A stretch of DNA of 64,000 nucleotides from Lineolata rhizophorae (Eukaryota; Ascomycota; Dothideomycetes; Lineolatales; Lineolataceae). The notes beneath the pieces are model-generated. The model was given only the letters and a program-made list of their open reading frames with translations, did not search any database and had not been told where the DNA came from. Below, piece by piece: positions 1-11,106 of the stretch. The stretch lies in contig MU001689.1 in the NCBI GenBank assembly GCA_010093515.1, forward strand, positions 365,502 through 429,501. The letters run 5' to 3'. Made by a program: the position numbers and the translations under genes. Each line of letters starts with the position of its first letter. Within the stretch, counting starts at the first letter, position 1.

Positions 1-1661
1 TAGAGGGTCAGGGCGCACGTGGCTGATCTTACCGTCAACCGAGTTGTAGTAATTCTCGTACGTCATCACCCTTGGAACAAACGGTCCAGTACGATAGTTT
101 TCGAGCATGTACCTCAGGTCGCCCAATGGTTGCACCGTCTCCTGGAAGAGCATCATATTGTCGACGTTGCTCTGCAGGCTCGGGATGACGTTGCTGATGG
201 CGCCAGAGAAGTCGAGGATGACGGCCTTGATAGCCTTCAGCCGATCAAGTTCGCACCGCTCCATGAACTTCAGATGCTCCATCATGGCCTCCTCGAGGTT
301 GCAGCGCAGCGAGTCAAGCTTGCGTATAGACAGCTTGTAGCGATCGTCAGCCTCGCGGGCCTCGCGGCGCAGGCGCTCGGCGGGTGTCTCATTCGGGTGG
401 GCGTTGTTGAGAGGGTTCCAGCCCGATAGATATTCGCTTACGACGCCCGTTGGCGTGTCGACGCTGTTGTCCGACATGGCGGAGGAAGCGCGCTCGATTT
501 TGCGTCTCTCAGGGATTCCGGTTAGCTGGAAGACCTTGGGCTTCCACTGGTAGAACATCCTCGAGCTGTTGGCGAAGGTGTTGCCGACGTTGCCGACTAG
601 GCGCAGAAAGCCGTGACCAACCATATCCTGACCTATGCGCTCAGCGTAGCTGATGCTTGTGGCTCCAAGATGCTTCTGTATATATTCCGTGATATCAGAG
701 CCCGTAGAAACATTTTGATAGACACCCAGAACAGGCACGCGTGTCTCCCCCAGCTTGATGGTCTCGAGCATATGAGTGAGTATCTTCTTAACCTGCTCAG
801 GCGTGTACGTCTCGTCTCCTATGTCTAGAGGTTCATCTTCCGCGTCCTCGGGCTCCGAGAGCTTCACCGTCGGGATGTTCTTGGGCTTAGGGCTCTGCGC
901 CACCTCGCTTTGGGGGTCTTGGAAGGCCAACTTTTCTTCCTCGTCCAGGTCCTCCACTAGGCGACATTTGTTGTAGTATTGGGAGCGGAACTTGCGCACC
1001 GCTTCCGCCTGGCGGTCGTGCAACTTGATCCGGTTGTGTAGGTCATCCTGCGAGTTTTGAACGCGCGCCGCGTGCGCCTCCGACCAACGGGTGAAGGGAT
1101 TGACGACGAGCTCTCGAATGTTTGACGCGATCTTCCTGTGCGCATTGGCAGCCTGGTCCATTTCGACGCGCAGGCCATCATATGCCTATAGGAACCCAAT
1201 GGGTCGTCAGTATTCCAATGTTGACCCGCGAAAGCAGCTTTGCTAGCCGCGACTCCGCCCGTCTTCCAAATACAACATTCCCTCCATGCCGTACGCACCT
1301 TCCTCACACTTGCGCCGTCATCTCGCGCAAACCCGCTCGTCAGACGTTCCGCCGCGGGCGCAATGTCTGCTAGTCGCTGCCCGTACAGCTCCTCCGCGTC
1401 GGCACGCATGCGCGCGATGGTCAGGACCTGCTCATTCTCCTGCACGCCCTGCTGCAGCTTGCCAAAGAGCACGCCGAGGCCTTCGGGCAGGACAACGGGT
1501 AGAGAGTCAGATTTCTTGGATAAAGATGCTCGGATGGCAGACTTGGGTTTTTGCGGCCACGGCTGCTGCTGCTGCTGCGACCCGGTGAAGGTGGTGGTGA
1601 TGCGACGCTGCTTACCGCCTGCGTAATCAGGCGACCAGAACGAGTTGGCGAAGCCCGACAT
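1..1661 (-). CDS. rgd2: F-BAR/DEP/RhoGAP protein, rgd2-like, 3' part beyond the left edge
   Basis: This is probably a Rho-family GTPase-activating protein of the Rgd2 type, which binds curved plasma membrane and switches off Cdc42 or Rho5 during polarised growth. The start is the ATG at 1661, reading MSGFANSFWSPDYAGG. Visible exons are 1661-1616, 1480-1299 and 1185 to about 33; the introns have GT-AG ends and keep phase. A splice donor (GGTAAG) near 32 suggests a further intron at the edge. The F-BAR (FCH) domain begins near residue 15 (GVLFGKLQQGVQENEQ). A DEP-like segment sits at about residues 215-280, and F-BAR-type helix sequence resumes after it. About 460 residues are visible; the RhoGAP domain expected at the C terminus lies outside the window, so the GAP activity is inferred from the family. 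The first intron carries a short CTG repeat. It diverges from cdc43. Confidence 0.82.
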
Positions 1662-2315
1662 GCTGCGTGGATTAGCCCTATGATGGCGAGCGCTCGTCGG
1701 TCGCGATCCTTCGTGATGCAAGGGGCTGCGAGACAGGCTCCCAGGCGGAGGACAAAACGAGCGTGTGCTGGAAACGGGGAACGCTTATATCGTGAACTCG
1801 TGGACCTCGGGCCCGGTTGCAGGGGGAAGGCGCTTGCGCAAGTTGAGCGTTGAGGGCCCCGGACGCGGGTGCGCAAGGCCGTTGGAAAGAAACGAAACTG
1901 GCAGCAGGGAAGAGACTCCGATGGGGGGTGCGGTGGTGAAAGAAAGGAAAAAGGCCGTGTGTGCTCTGGGATGGGGTTTGGAGCAAAGGACCGCAGGAGA
2001 GTTCGTCGGTCCTTTGCGCGAGGATCTCCCCTTGACCTGAACCGTTGGCGCCGCCCTGGCTGATGGGCCGGACAGTTGACCGCGCAGGCCAAGGCGCGTG
2101 CCGCCCGAACCCATCCTCCCGTCGCGGCTTCTGCCGCGCTTCTCCGCCTTGTGACCCCTGTTTTCCGCCGTCGGCGCCCTGTCAGCCCATCACGTGGCGG
2201 CTTGTCAATCGCCGAGTCAGCACTCAATCGCAAAGGCGGCACGGATGCGATAACATTTATAGCTTGTCCAGCATATCTTTGACTATCATCCGCCCCCAGC
2301 AAAACGCGCCACGAT
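1662..2315. promoter_or_regulatory. Divergent promoter between rgd2-like gene and cdc43
   Basis: This stretch of about 650 bp separates two start codons that face away from each other, so it must hold both promoters and both 5' leaders. It is GC-rich with short pyrimidine tracts near the cdc43 start. I found no convincing TATA box or other named site. Confidence 0.6.
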
Positions 2316-3905
2316 ATGTCAACAGATCCGGACGTCTCGACTGCCTTCTCCGCCAACCGCACGGCCGCCCTGCCCCTCCATCCCCCCCCGACTCCCCCTG
2401 CACCGCCACACCCGGAGTTCCAAAGGTCGCGGCACGTCAGCTACTGGAAACGATGTCTCAAAACGTTTCTACCGGCTCCATACACCCCAATGGACAGCAC
2501 GCGGCTTATGCTCAGCTTCTTTGTGCTGTCCCCTTTGGACCTCCTTGGCGAGCTCGTCAATGTGACCACTCCAGCCGAACGTGCCAACTACGCGAACTGG
2601 ATCTACGCGTGCCAATTACCCTCGGGAGGGTTCCGCGCCTCTCCATCCATGAGTCTGGGCGCACGGAGAGAAGAAGACAAGAATGGGATGTGGGACCCTG
2701 CTCACGTGCCCGCGACATACTTCGCTCTGGCGAGCTTGTGCATTCTAAAGGATGACTTCAAGCGAGTGAAGAGAAAGGAATGTTTACGGTGGCTAAAAAA
2801 GATGCAGAGGGACGATGGAAGCTTTGGTCAAACGCTTGGAGCAGATGGCGCAATTGAAGGGGGTAGAGACATGCGGTTTGGCTACTGCGTTATGTGTAGT
2901 AGGTGGATCCTGAGAGCGGGCAAAGGGGAGAAGGACCTCGTTGGGGTGGAGGACATCGACATCGACGGGTTGGTACGATGTATAAGGGCGTCGGAAGTAG
3001 GTTCAGACTGTTCCTCAACCAATTCATTATTTATTTGTGGTCTTCCTTTTGCCATTGGTTTGCTACGTGACGTCCTTTGGAGCAATCACAGCTGAGACTC
3101 GTCACTAGACCTACGATGGCGGTATATCAGACGAGCCTTTCCATGAGGCGCACGGTATGTCATTTTGGAGTGAATTTCCTGGGCATTGTTTTGCTGACAT
3201 TTTAAAGCTGGTTTTACTTACTGTGCTATCGCCGCTCTCTCCATTGCGGGTCGTCTGCCGGACTCTTCCAATGACACTTCAACCACGACTAAGCAACTTC
3301 TCACAGCTCCGTCAAATGTCCCACTAACTCTACATTGGCTTGCCTCTCGTCAGACGACCTCGGTATTCGAGGAGGAGCCGTTAATCACCAAGCCCTGGGA
3401 CTTTCCATCTGCAAATCGTACGGAGAGCGAGCTAGGTCTCGATCACAATGAGCCAGACGTACCCCCGGCGGCCGGATTTAACGGCCGCGCGAACAAAGTC
3501 TCTGACACTTGCTACGCATTCTGGGTCGGAGCGTCCATGAGCCTGCTCGAGCAATGTGCCGGCGCTGGCGGCGGCGGCCGTGGATTGGCGGATTCGCAGC
3601 GAGCGCGCACGTATCTCGTCGACAAGTCGCAGCACTTGGTTGGCGGCTTCGGCAAGGTGGCGGGGGACCCACCGGATGTGTATCATTCGTCCTTGGGACT
3701 GGCAGCCTTGGCTATGCTGGGAGAAAGGAATGCGGCGACGGGAGAGGGAAGCGGCGACGGAGGAGAGGGATTGAAAACGCTTGACCCGGGGTTTTGTATG
3801 AGTGTTGAGGCCAGGGGGTGGGCGGAAGGCGTGGACTGGGATATGGAGGAATCAGAGGAAAGCAAAGCTGACGAGTACGCATACATGAGGATTAGTGGAG
3901 GATAG
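2316..3905 (+). CDS. cdc43: Geranylgeranyltransferase type I beta subunit
   Basis: This is the catalytic beta subunit of protein geranylgeranyltransferase I, which attaches a C20 prenyl group to the CaaL cysteine of Rho-type GTPases so that they reach membranes. Exons are 2316-2996, 3109-3154 and 3208-3905, giving 474 residues with phase kept at both joins. The family opening RHVSYWKRCLKTFLP is present near residue 39. Typical prenyltransferase repeat phrases follow: LPSGGFRAS, QRDDGSFGQ, then TYDGGISDEPFHEAHAGFTYC across the two introns. The probable zinc ligands are Asp342 and Cys344 in the SDTCYAFW motif and His402 in VYHSSLG. A Gly-rich insert (AGAGGGGRG) and a loose acidic C terminus are lineage features. 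It needs the shared alpha subunit, which is encoded elsewhere. Confidence 0.93.
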
Positions 3906-4440
3906 CACAAGTGAGATGGGTTATCATGCCCCATAGAACCTTGAGCACTGTTCCCGTACGGCGCATTCAAATTGGCAGGACCCACACACGCAGACTGTTT
4001 TCGGTCCACATGCCTGGGTACGGAATGAGTCTAAGCCAGGCGAACGGTGTTGCCTGAATTCTCACAACCCGCTTCTCTGAATCACCTTCCGGCACACCAG
4101 ACTTTTGCTTTAGCAAACGAAATGATTAGCAAACGAAATGATGCCAAGACATATGTGCAAACAATGCAAACGGCGGAAAGAATGCGCCTGATTGAGGCTA
4201 ACTTCCTCCGCCACTTTGACTTGCCGCTGGGATGTGCGGACAGAGTGGTTGCCTGGAGTGGCGCTAGTGGCGTACGGAGTAAGGACTATCTGGTAGCCCC
4301 GCGCCGGGTGCACGGCTACCCACTAGTCACGTCGACCGCCTCGGCCGCGCTTCACTTTCCCATTCCAACAACCTCCCACTTCATCCTTCCGCGCCCTCAC
4401 TACTCGTTACGACTATACTTTTGCCGGTTATTTGAGAACT
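3906..4440. other. Intergenic region between cdc43 and irc20-like gene
   Basis: This gap separates two genes on the same strand and should contain the cdc43 3' end and the irc20 promoter. It holds a perfect 16-bp tandem duplication and a TACGGAGTA word at 4273. No gene or RNA is recognisable. Confidence 0.6.
4111..4142 (+). repeat. Perfect 16-bp tandem duplication
   Basis: The unit TAGCAAACGAAATGAT occurs twice head to tail without a mismatch. It lies about 300 bp upstream of the irc20-like start codon. Confidence 0.9.
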
Positions 4441-7400
4441 ATGGCGACATATATCGATTCGCCGCTGCAGTTAAGCTTGATATCATACAATGACAAGGAT
4501 TTATCGGGACTCCCAGAGCTTTGCGACCGCCTTCGAGATGCAGCATCCTGGTGCGAGGAACCAGAGCCGGCGGAGCCACCACCCCAAAAGCGTCGTAAGA
4601 TGACCGGCGGTATGCGCAAACCTACGAAGCCTCCTCCGGCCAAAGGTGCACTTGGCAATGATGAAATGGTTATTCTCGCTCATATGGACTTGGACTTGGT
4701 GGGTCTTTTCCTTAAGTTGACGGCTATGATTTGCCAACTTATGCTATTGCCAGGCGTTTTGCGGGAGCAGCAATAAGTCAAGTAAATCAAGGAAGCGCTC
4801 AAACACGTCGAACGATTCATTCGAGCTTTGCTTCTCCTCGTTCGATAGCTCGATAGATTATACGCTGAATCTGTACTACATCACCCCGCGGCGGCGCACA
4901 ACAATATCTCACGACCGGCCTGTCGGCTTCGAGACGGACGAAATTAGCATACATTTCCCGAGGTCTAAGGCGACGAAGGACATTGGATCAAATCTTGACC
5001 GGCTCGTGCACATGTCTCGGAGACTTAAAGCTGCAAGTAATAGGACGGCGTATATGCTCTGCGATTTCCACACCGGCAGCGATGGATCAAGTTTCAAACT
5101 TGAGGTGAAACTCCTTTGGAGAGCTGGACGGTCTATTCTCGATGATCAAAGGCCGTGGAAAGACGTAGAAAGCCACATCCTTGCTGAAATGTTTGCGGAC
5201 GAAGAATCGCGGTGGACACTACAGGACTTTTTCGACGCAGTGCATATACCTAGAATGGACATGCAAGTGGCCCCGCAAATCCCGCAGATCTTAACCGAGG
5301 CGCAGTTGTATCCGTTTCAGCAACGTGCCGTCGATTGGCTTCTGCGGCGAGAGGGCGTGCATTATACGCCAAAGGGCCTGCGGGAATTCGAATCACCCGA
5401 ACTCGGCGGAGAGAGCCTCGCAGATGATTACGAGGCGCAGAACGACGCATACGGGCGCGTTTGTTACGTCAGCAAGGTCCGTCGGAAAATTTTGACAGAT
5501 TCGTCTTCCGCCGAAAAGCCAATAAGCATTTGCGGAGGTATCCTGGCCGAGGAGATGGGCCTTGGCAAAACGGTAGAACTTATTGCCCTCATGTGCGCCC
5601 ACAAGAGGTCGATCACGTCTGAAACTGTGTTCGATGAGTATAGTGGGAGCGAACTGGTACCAACCGGAGCAACGCTTATCATTACTCCGCAGTCCATATT
5701 GGACCAATGGAAACTCGAGATTAACTCTCATGCCCCTCACCTGAGGGTCATGATTTACCGTGGCATGCCATCTGCAACATCGAAGGAGGCCAAGGATAAG
5801 GAATCTCAAATCGTCTCCCAGTTTTGTGAGTACGATGTTGTTCTCACCACGTACACCGTACTCTCGCGCGAGATACACTATGCGCAGGCTGCGCCAGAGC
5901 GAAATTTGAGGAACCCCAAGAAGCACGAGTCACGTCGGAGTCCGCTTGTACGGTTCTCGTGGTGGCGCGTATGTCTTGATGAAGCCCAAATGGTGGAGAG
6001 AGGCGTTAGCCAGGCGGCTACGGTTGCCCGTATAATCCCGAGGATTAATGCGTGGGCCGTGTCCGGTACACCGTTACGTAAGGACACGCAGGATTTACTC
6101 GGACTGCTCATTTTCCTTCGCTACGAGCCTTATTGTAGCGAGACGAGACTCTGGAACAATGTGGACAAGCGGACGTTCAGAAAGATTTTCGGTCGGATTG
6201 CGTTGCGGCACACGAAGGACAAGATTAGAGACGAGTTGCGCCTCCCGCCGCAGAAGCGCGTGGTCATTACGGTTCCATTCACTACAATTGAGGACCAGCA
6301 CTATGACCAGCTTGTCCAGCAAATGTGCGATGCGGTTGGTCTCACTGCGGAAGGTGCACCGACCACCGACGATTGGGACCCTAACCACCCGAATATCGTC
6401 CAAGCGATGCGCACCTGGCTGGCACGCCTTCGGCAAACCTGTCTGCATCCGCACGTCGGCCACCGCAATCGCAGGGCGTTAGGTGGGAGCAAGAACAAGC
6501 CGTTGCGTACGGTTGAGGAGGTGCTCGAGTCCATGATAGACCAGAACGAGCAGTCGATGCGGCTTGAGGAGCGCAACTTGCTGATGGCCCAACTGCGGAA
6601 AGGACACGTCCTTGGAAACGCGAAGAACATTAAGATGAGGGCCTTCCACGCGTTAGAAGTCTACCGAGAAGCGATGAAACGCACGAAATCTGTTGTTGGG
6701 GAGATCGAATTAGAGCTGGAAGCAGAGAAGCGAAAGATCAGGCTGGCGACGGGCAAGGATGTCGACAGCGAAGACGAACATGAGGATGAAGACGGTGAGG
6801 AAGAGAAGGAAAGTAGGAATGGGAGACTTGGTGTTATAAAGAGGTTGCTGAGACCAGCCCTAGAGTCTTACCACGTCTGTGCTTTCTTTGTTGCGACGTC
6901 TTACTTCCAGATCAAGTCCAACGAAGCCATTACGGTAAAGGACTCCGAAGACTTTCACCGCTTAGAGGCGCTGGAAACGGCCGGTTACGATAAGGCAAAG
7001 CAGCTGCGTAAGCGACTTCTCCGAGACGTTAGTTCGAGGGCGGAGAAGTGCATGCAAGAGATTCACAATAGGTCGAAGAATGACGCCTGGGCAAAGTTGA
7101 ATGAAGTGCCTCTGTTGGACGATCTTGGTGGTATCGAAAACCGCAAATTATTGGACGCGATGGATGATCTCACGGATTTGCTCAATAGGCAGCAAGAGCA
7201 ACTTGTGGCTTGGCGTCAAAAGGTTATTGATATCTTATTGCTACCTTTGGTAGACGAGGATGAGGGCAAGGAGACCACCGGAGAAGAGTACGAAGACTCT
7301 ACAAAGGCACAGGACGAGCTCTACGTATATACGCAAGCCCTTCGCGCGCTCATCGCAGACCGTCACCAGGCAATCAGCGGCCAAACAAATCTGTTGGCGG

Positions 7401-9174
7401 AGCATGAAATGAAGATGGCTCTCGCCCAAGCGAATGTGGGCGCAGGCCATGCCCCGGAGCTCCTCTTGAACATTTCCAAGTACTTGGACAAGCTCAAGCT
7501 CGGTCCTGAAGTTCGTCCCCTCAGGGCGATCATTGCGGAACTCCGCTCGCTGGCTACTAATTTGGAGTTCGATAGCAACAATGGGAAGAATTATCGTGCG
7601 ACGGCAGAGTTGGGCATTGTCGAGCGGCAGTTGAAGGAGCTGCAGCGAGTGTCGACGGCCCAGATAAAGCGCATAAACGAGTTCGAGAGGGAAATGGACC
7701 TGTTCCATCGCACTATGAACAACCGTGTGGAATTCTACCGCCAACTGCAGGGCATCTCGGATACGGTGGCGCCGTGGAAGGAGGACTTGGATGAAGAGCT
7801 AGACGAGCAGGAGCTCCACAACACGCAGCGCCAGATCTGTTCGCTGGAGGACAAGGTGGCGACGCTCAAGACGAAGCGTCGCTTCTTGCTGCATTTGCGT
7901 GCCGAGTCTCAGAAGGACTCGAGCGCTCGCATTTGCGTCATCTGCCAGGGCGACTTCGAGAACGGCGTGCTCACAGTGTGCGGCCACCAGTACTGCAAGG
8001 ACTGCATCCGCATGTGGTGGTACCAGCATCGGACCTGCCCGGTGTGCAAGCGCCATTTACATACGGTTGATTTCCACGATATCACGTACAAGCCGAAAGA
8101 ACTACGGGCGCAGGAGGAACGCAATCACCACCATGGCGGAGGACCGTCGCCCGAGGGTTCGCCGAGTAAGAGCGGGAATCTCTCGCCAACTAAAGAGACG
8201 CAGACTACGATTTATTCAGATATGAGCCAGAAGACGATGGATGAGATCAGGTCAATTGACTTGAATGGGTCGTACGGAACGAAAATTGATACTATCGCGC
8301 GGTAAGTTTCGCTTTCTCTCTTGTCCAATTGGTTCTGGTCTGTGCCATACTTGATAGGTCGCAATAGAATTAACGTAGGTCGCGCAACAGGCACATTCTA
8401 TGGATCCGTCATAATGATCCGGGCTCCAAATCCATCATATTCTCCCAATTCGGTGACTTCCTCTCCGTCCTCGAAGACGCCTTGCGCACTTTCAAGATTG
8501 GCTTCGCACGCATGGGCAATAGAGGCGCCATCGAAAAGTTCCGCGCCGACCCCTCGGCTGAGTGCTTTCTCCTGGACGCCAAGTCCGACTCGTCCGGACT
8601 CAACCTCACCAACGCCACTCACGTCTTCCTCTGCGAACCGCTCATCAACGCGGCCATCGAGCTGCAGGCCATCGCTCGCGTCCACCGCATCGGCCAGCAG
8701 CGTCCCACCGCTGTGTACATGTACCTCGTCTCGGACACGGTCGAGGAGGCCATCTACGAGATCTCCGTCTCGCGTCGGCTCGCACACATGGGCCGCGCGA
8801 ATAGGAGGACGGGAAACCCAGGTAGCAGCAGCGGCGGCGGCAGCAGCAGCAGCACCTCTCGCGCCAGCTCCGCCGCGCCGCCGCCGACATTACCTGCCAG
8901 CGCGGGCAACGCTAACCCGGAAGCCGCTCTCGACGCGGCGAACAGCCTCGAGCTGCAGCAGGCGCCGCTGTCGAAGCTGCTGGATAGCGTCAAGGGCGGC
9001 GGCGAGGTGGTGTCCAAGGACGACTTGTGGAGCTGTCTGTTTTCGCGGCCGCGGAAGATGGGCGGCGGGGCCGGCGGGGCCGGCGCGGAGAGGGTGGCGG
9101 GGGCTGTGGAGAGGGAGGTGGGGAGACATTTGAGGGGGGAGGCGGCGGAGGAGAGGAGGGCAGTGGGCGTGTGA
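4441..9174 (+). CDS. irc20: SNF2-family ATPase with RING finger, Irc20/SHPRH type
   Basis: This is a nuclear SNF2 ATPase and probable E3 ubiquitin ligase, related to yeast Irc20, the S. pombe SPAC144.05 product and human SHPRH, which act in DNA damage tolerance and recombination control. Exons are 4441-4698, 4754-8301 and 8391-9174, giving 1529 residues, close to yeast Irc20. The P-loop GLGKT is near residue 354. The Walker B box is DEAQ near residue 494, the form usual in this family. A long insert of about 600 residues with an acidic patch separates the two helicase lobes. It ends in a RING finger at about 1146-1185 (CVICQGDF, then CGHQYCKDCI, then CPVC). The second lobe (SIIFSQFGDF, ARVHRIGQQRP) spans about 1268-1390. 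The tail is Gly/Ser/Ala-rich. All catalytic motifs look intact. Confidence 0.92.
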
Positions 9175-10416
9175 GTGCTGTGGGGTGAGGGAGGGCGTTG
9201 TTGGGGGAAGTTGTACCCGGGGATGGGAAAGGGTTTGGGTGGATTTCGTGTCCTGAGGCATGCGGCACCGACGGTCGACATGTCTCTTGGGCTAATGGCT
9301 TCATGTGAACTAGGTCTTTCGATAACTATGGGCGTGTTTCGTGCCATTTGCTGTGGCGCATATAGCGTTCGATCGGATAGACGGCCAATGAGGGCGGTTT
9401 TTATTTTCACGTCGTATTTCTTGCCGCGCTTCTCGGATTTCTATGCAGATGCTGGCGCACGGATGGATAGGTTCGAGTGATATTAGTATGGGAGTGCATT
9501 ACTGCTCGGTTAGGGTGTAGGCTAGTAGCGTCGCGACCTTCTTTTCATCGTGACGGACCTGTGCCCTTCGTTTTATTCCCCTAGGCTCTCTCACTTGTAC
9601 ATACAGGTCAGGCGGGGGAGGACTCGCTTCGCGCTTCCAGACTCACAGATCACGCACGCTACGAATCACGAGCAAAACTCCTCAAAGAGTTCCCCAGTCC
9701 ACACACGCAAGCCCGGCTCCTCTCCCCCCCCCCCCCCTCGGCTTCTTCTCCCCCCCGGCCCGGCTCTTACCAAACACCCTACAATGCGCGCTTCTCGCCT
9801 ACCCAACCCACAAATCCCGCCCGCGTTCCAGACCGCGACGCCCCGGCCCCCAAAGCCAGGCGAGAGCCGCGCCCGCGTGCCGGCGCCGCGCGACCGCTCG
9901 GGCCTCGGCGCCCGCCAGCCGGGACGCCGGGCGTTAAACGGGGCTCCTGTCGGGGACGCGCGACGCAGCCGGTTCGGCGGCGCCGAGCCGGTCGGCGGCC
10001 GCACGTCGTGGTTCTGGTTCAACGTCACGCGGGGCGAAACGAGTGAAAAGGTGGGAAACGGGGGGGGCGGGGGGAAGGTCAAGATTCTGGTATCAGCCGT
10101 GCGGAGACGTCGTTGCTTAGCTACAACTGCGGCACACAAGCGGTGTAAGCCGGACACCACACGCACACGTACACGGATGCACCCAGCCATCCGCCTTTCC
10201 ATCCCCTCCGCTCTGCCGACAACCCCAGAACGAACAAACCCCTCTCCCGCCCCGCTCCAGCCCAGACGGCAGCAAAGTTCCTCCCCCCCTCCCCCCCTAT
10301 CAAATGCAACACGTGCTCCACAGCAACCAGAAGCAGCAGGGCGAAAGCCTACTTCGGCAGACCAAAAGGGCCAAAATCATTCAGACCCCAACAGCCAAAA
10401 TCCAAACCGAGAAAGG
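9175..10416. other. Intergenic region between irc20-like gene and the assembly gap
   Basis: This stretch should hold the 3' ends of the convergent irc20-like and palF genes. It contains a run of C residues around 9726-9738 and many short C or CT tracts. An open frame across it is composed of low-complexity Pro/Arg/Ser sequence and matches no family I know. I see no supported gene. Confidence 0.55.
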
Positions 10417-11106
10417 NNNNNNNNNNNNNNNNNNNNNNNNNNNNNNNNNNNNNNNNNNNNNNNNNNNNNNNNNNNNNNNNNNNNNNNNNNNNNNNNNNNN
10501 NNNNNNNNNNNNNNNNNNNNNNNNNNNNNNNNNNNNNNNNNNNNNNNNNNNNNNNNNNNNNNNNNNNNNNNNNNNNNNNNNNNNNNNNNNNNNNNNNNNN
10601 NNNNNNNNNNNNNNNNNNNNNNNNNNNNNNNNNNNNNNNNNNNNNNNNNNNNNNNNNNNNNNNNNNNNNNNNNNNNNNNNNNNNNNNNNNNNNNNNNNNN
10701 NNNNNNNNNNNNNNNNNNNNNNNNNNNNNNNNNNNNNNNNNNNNNNNNNNNNNNNNNNNNNNNNNNNNNNNNNNNNNNNNNNNNNNNNNNNNNNNNNNNN
10801 NNNNNNNNNNNNNNNNNNNNNNNNNNNNNNNNNNNNNNNNNNNNNNNNNNNNNNNNNNNNNNNNNNNNNNNNNNNNNNNNNNNNNNNNNNNNNNNNNNNN
10901 NNNNNNNNNNNNNNNNNNNNNNNNNNNNNNNNNNNNNNNNNNNNNNNNNNNNNNNNNNNNNNNNNNNNNNNNNNNNNNNNNNNNNNNNNNNNNNNNNNNN
11001 NNNNNNNNNNNNNNNNNNNNNNNNNNNNNNNNNNNNNNNNNNNNNNNNNNNNNNNNNNNNNNNNNNNNNNNNNNNNNNNNNNNNNNNNNNNNNNNNNNNN
11101 NNNNNN
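10417..11106. other. Assembly gap (run of N)
   Basis: All bases in this interval are N. On its right edge the sequence is a CTCCCC-type hexamer repeat inside the palF coding region, so the gap probably marks a low-complexity tract that could not be assembled. Its true length is unknown. Confidence 0.99.

Noticed and set aside
1240-1626. Plus-strand open frame overlapping the rgd2-like gene
   Set aside because: It is antisense to confirmed F-BAR exons and has no independent similarity.
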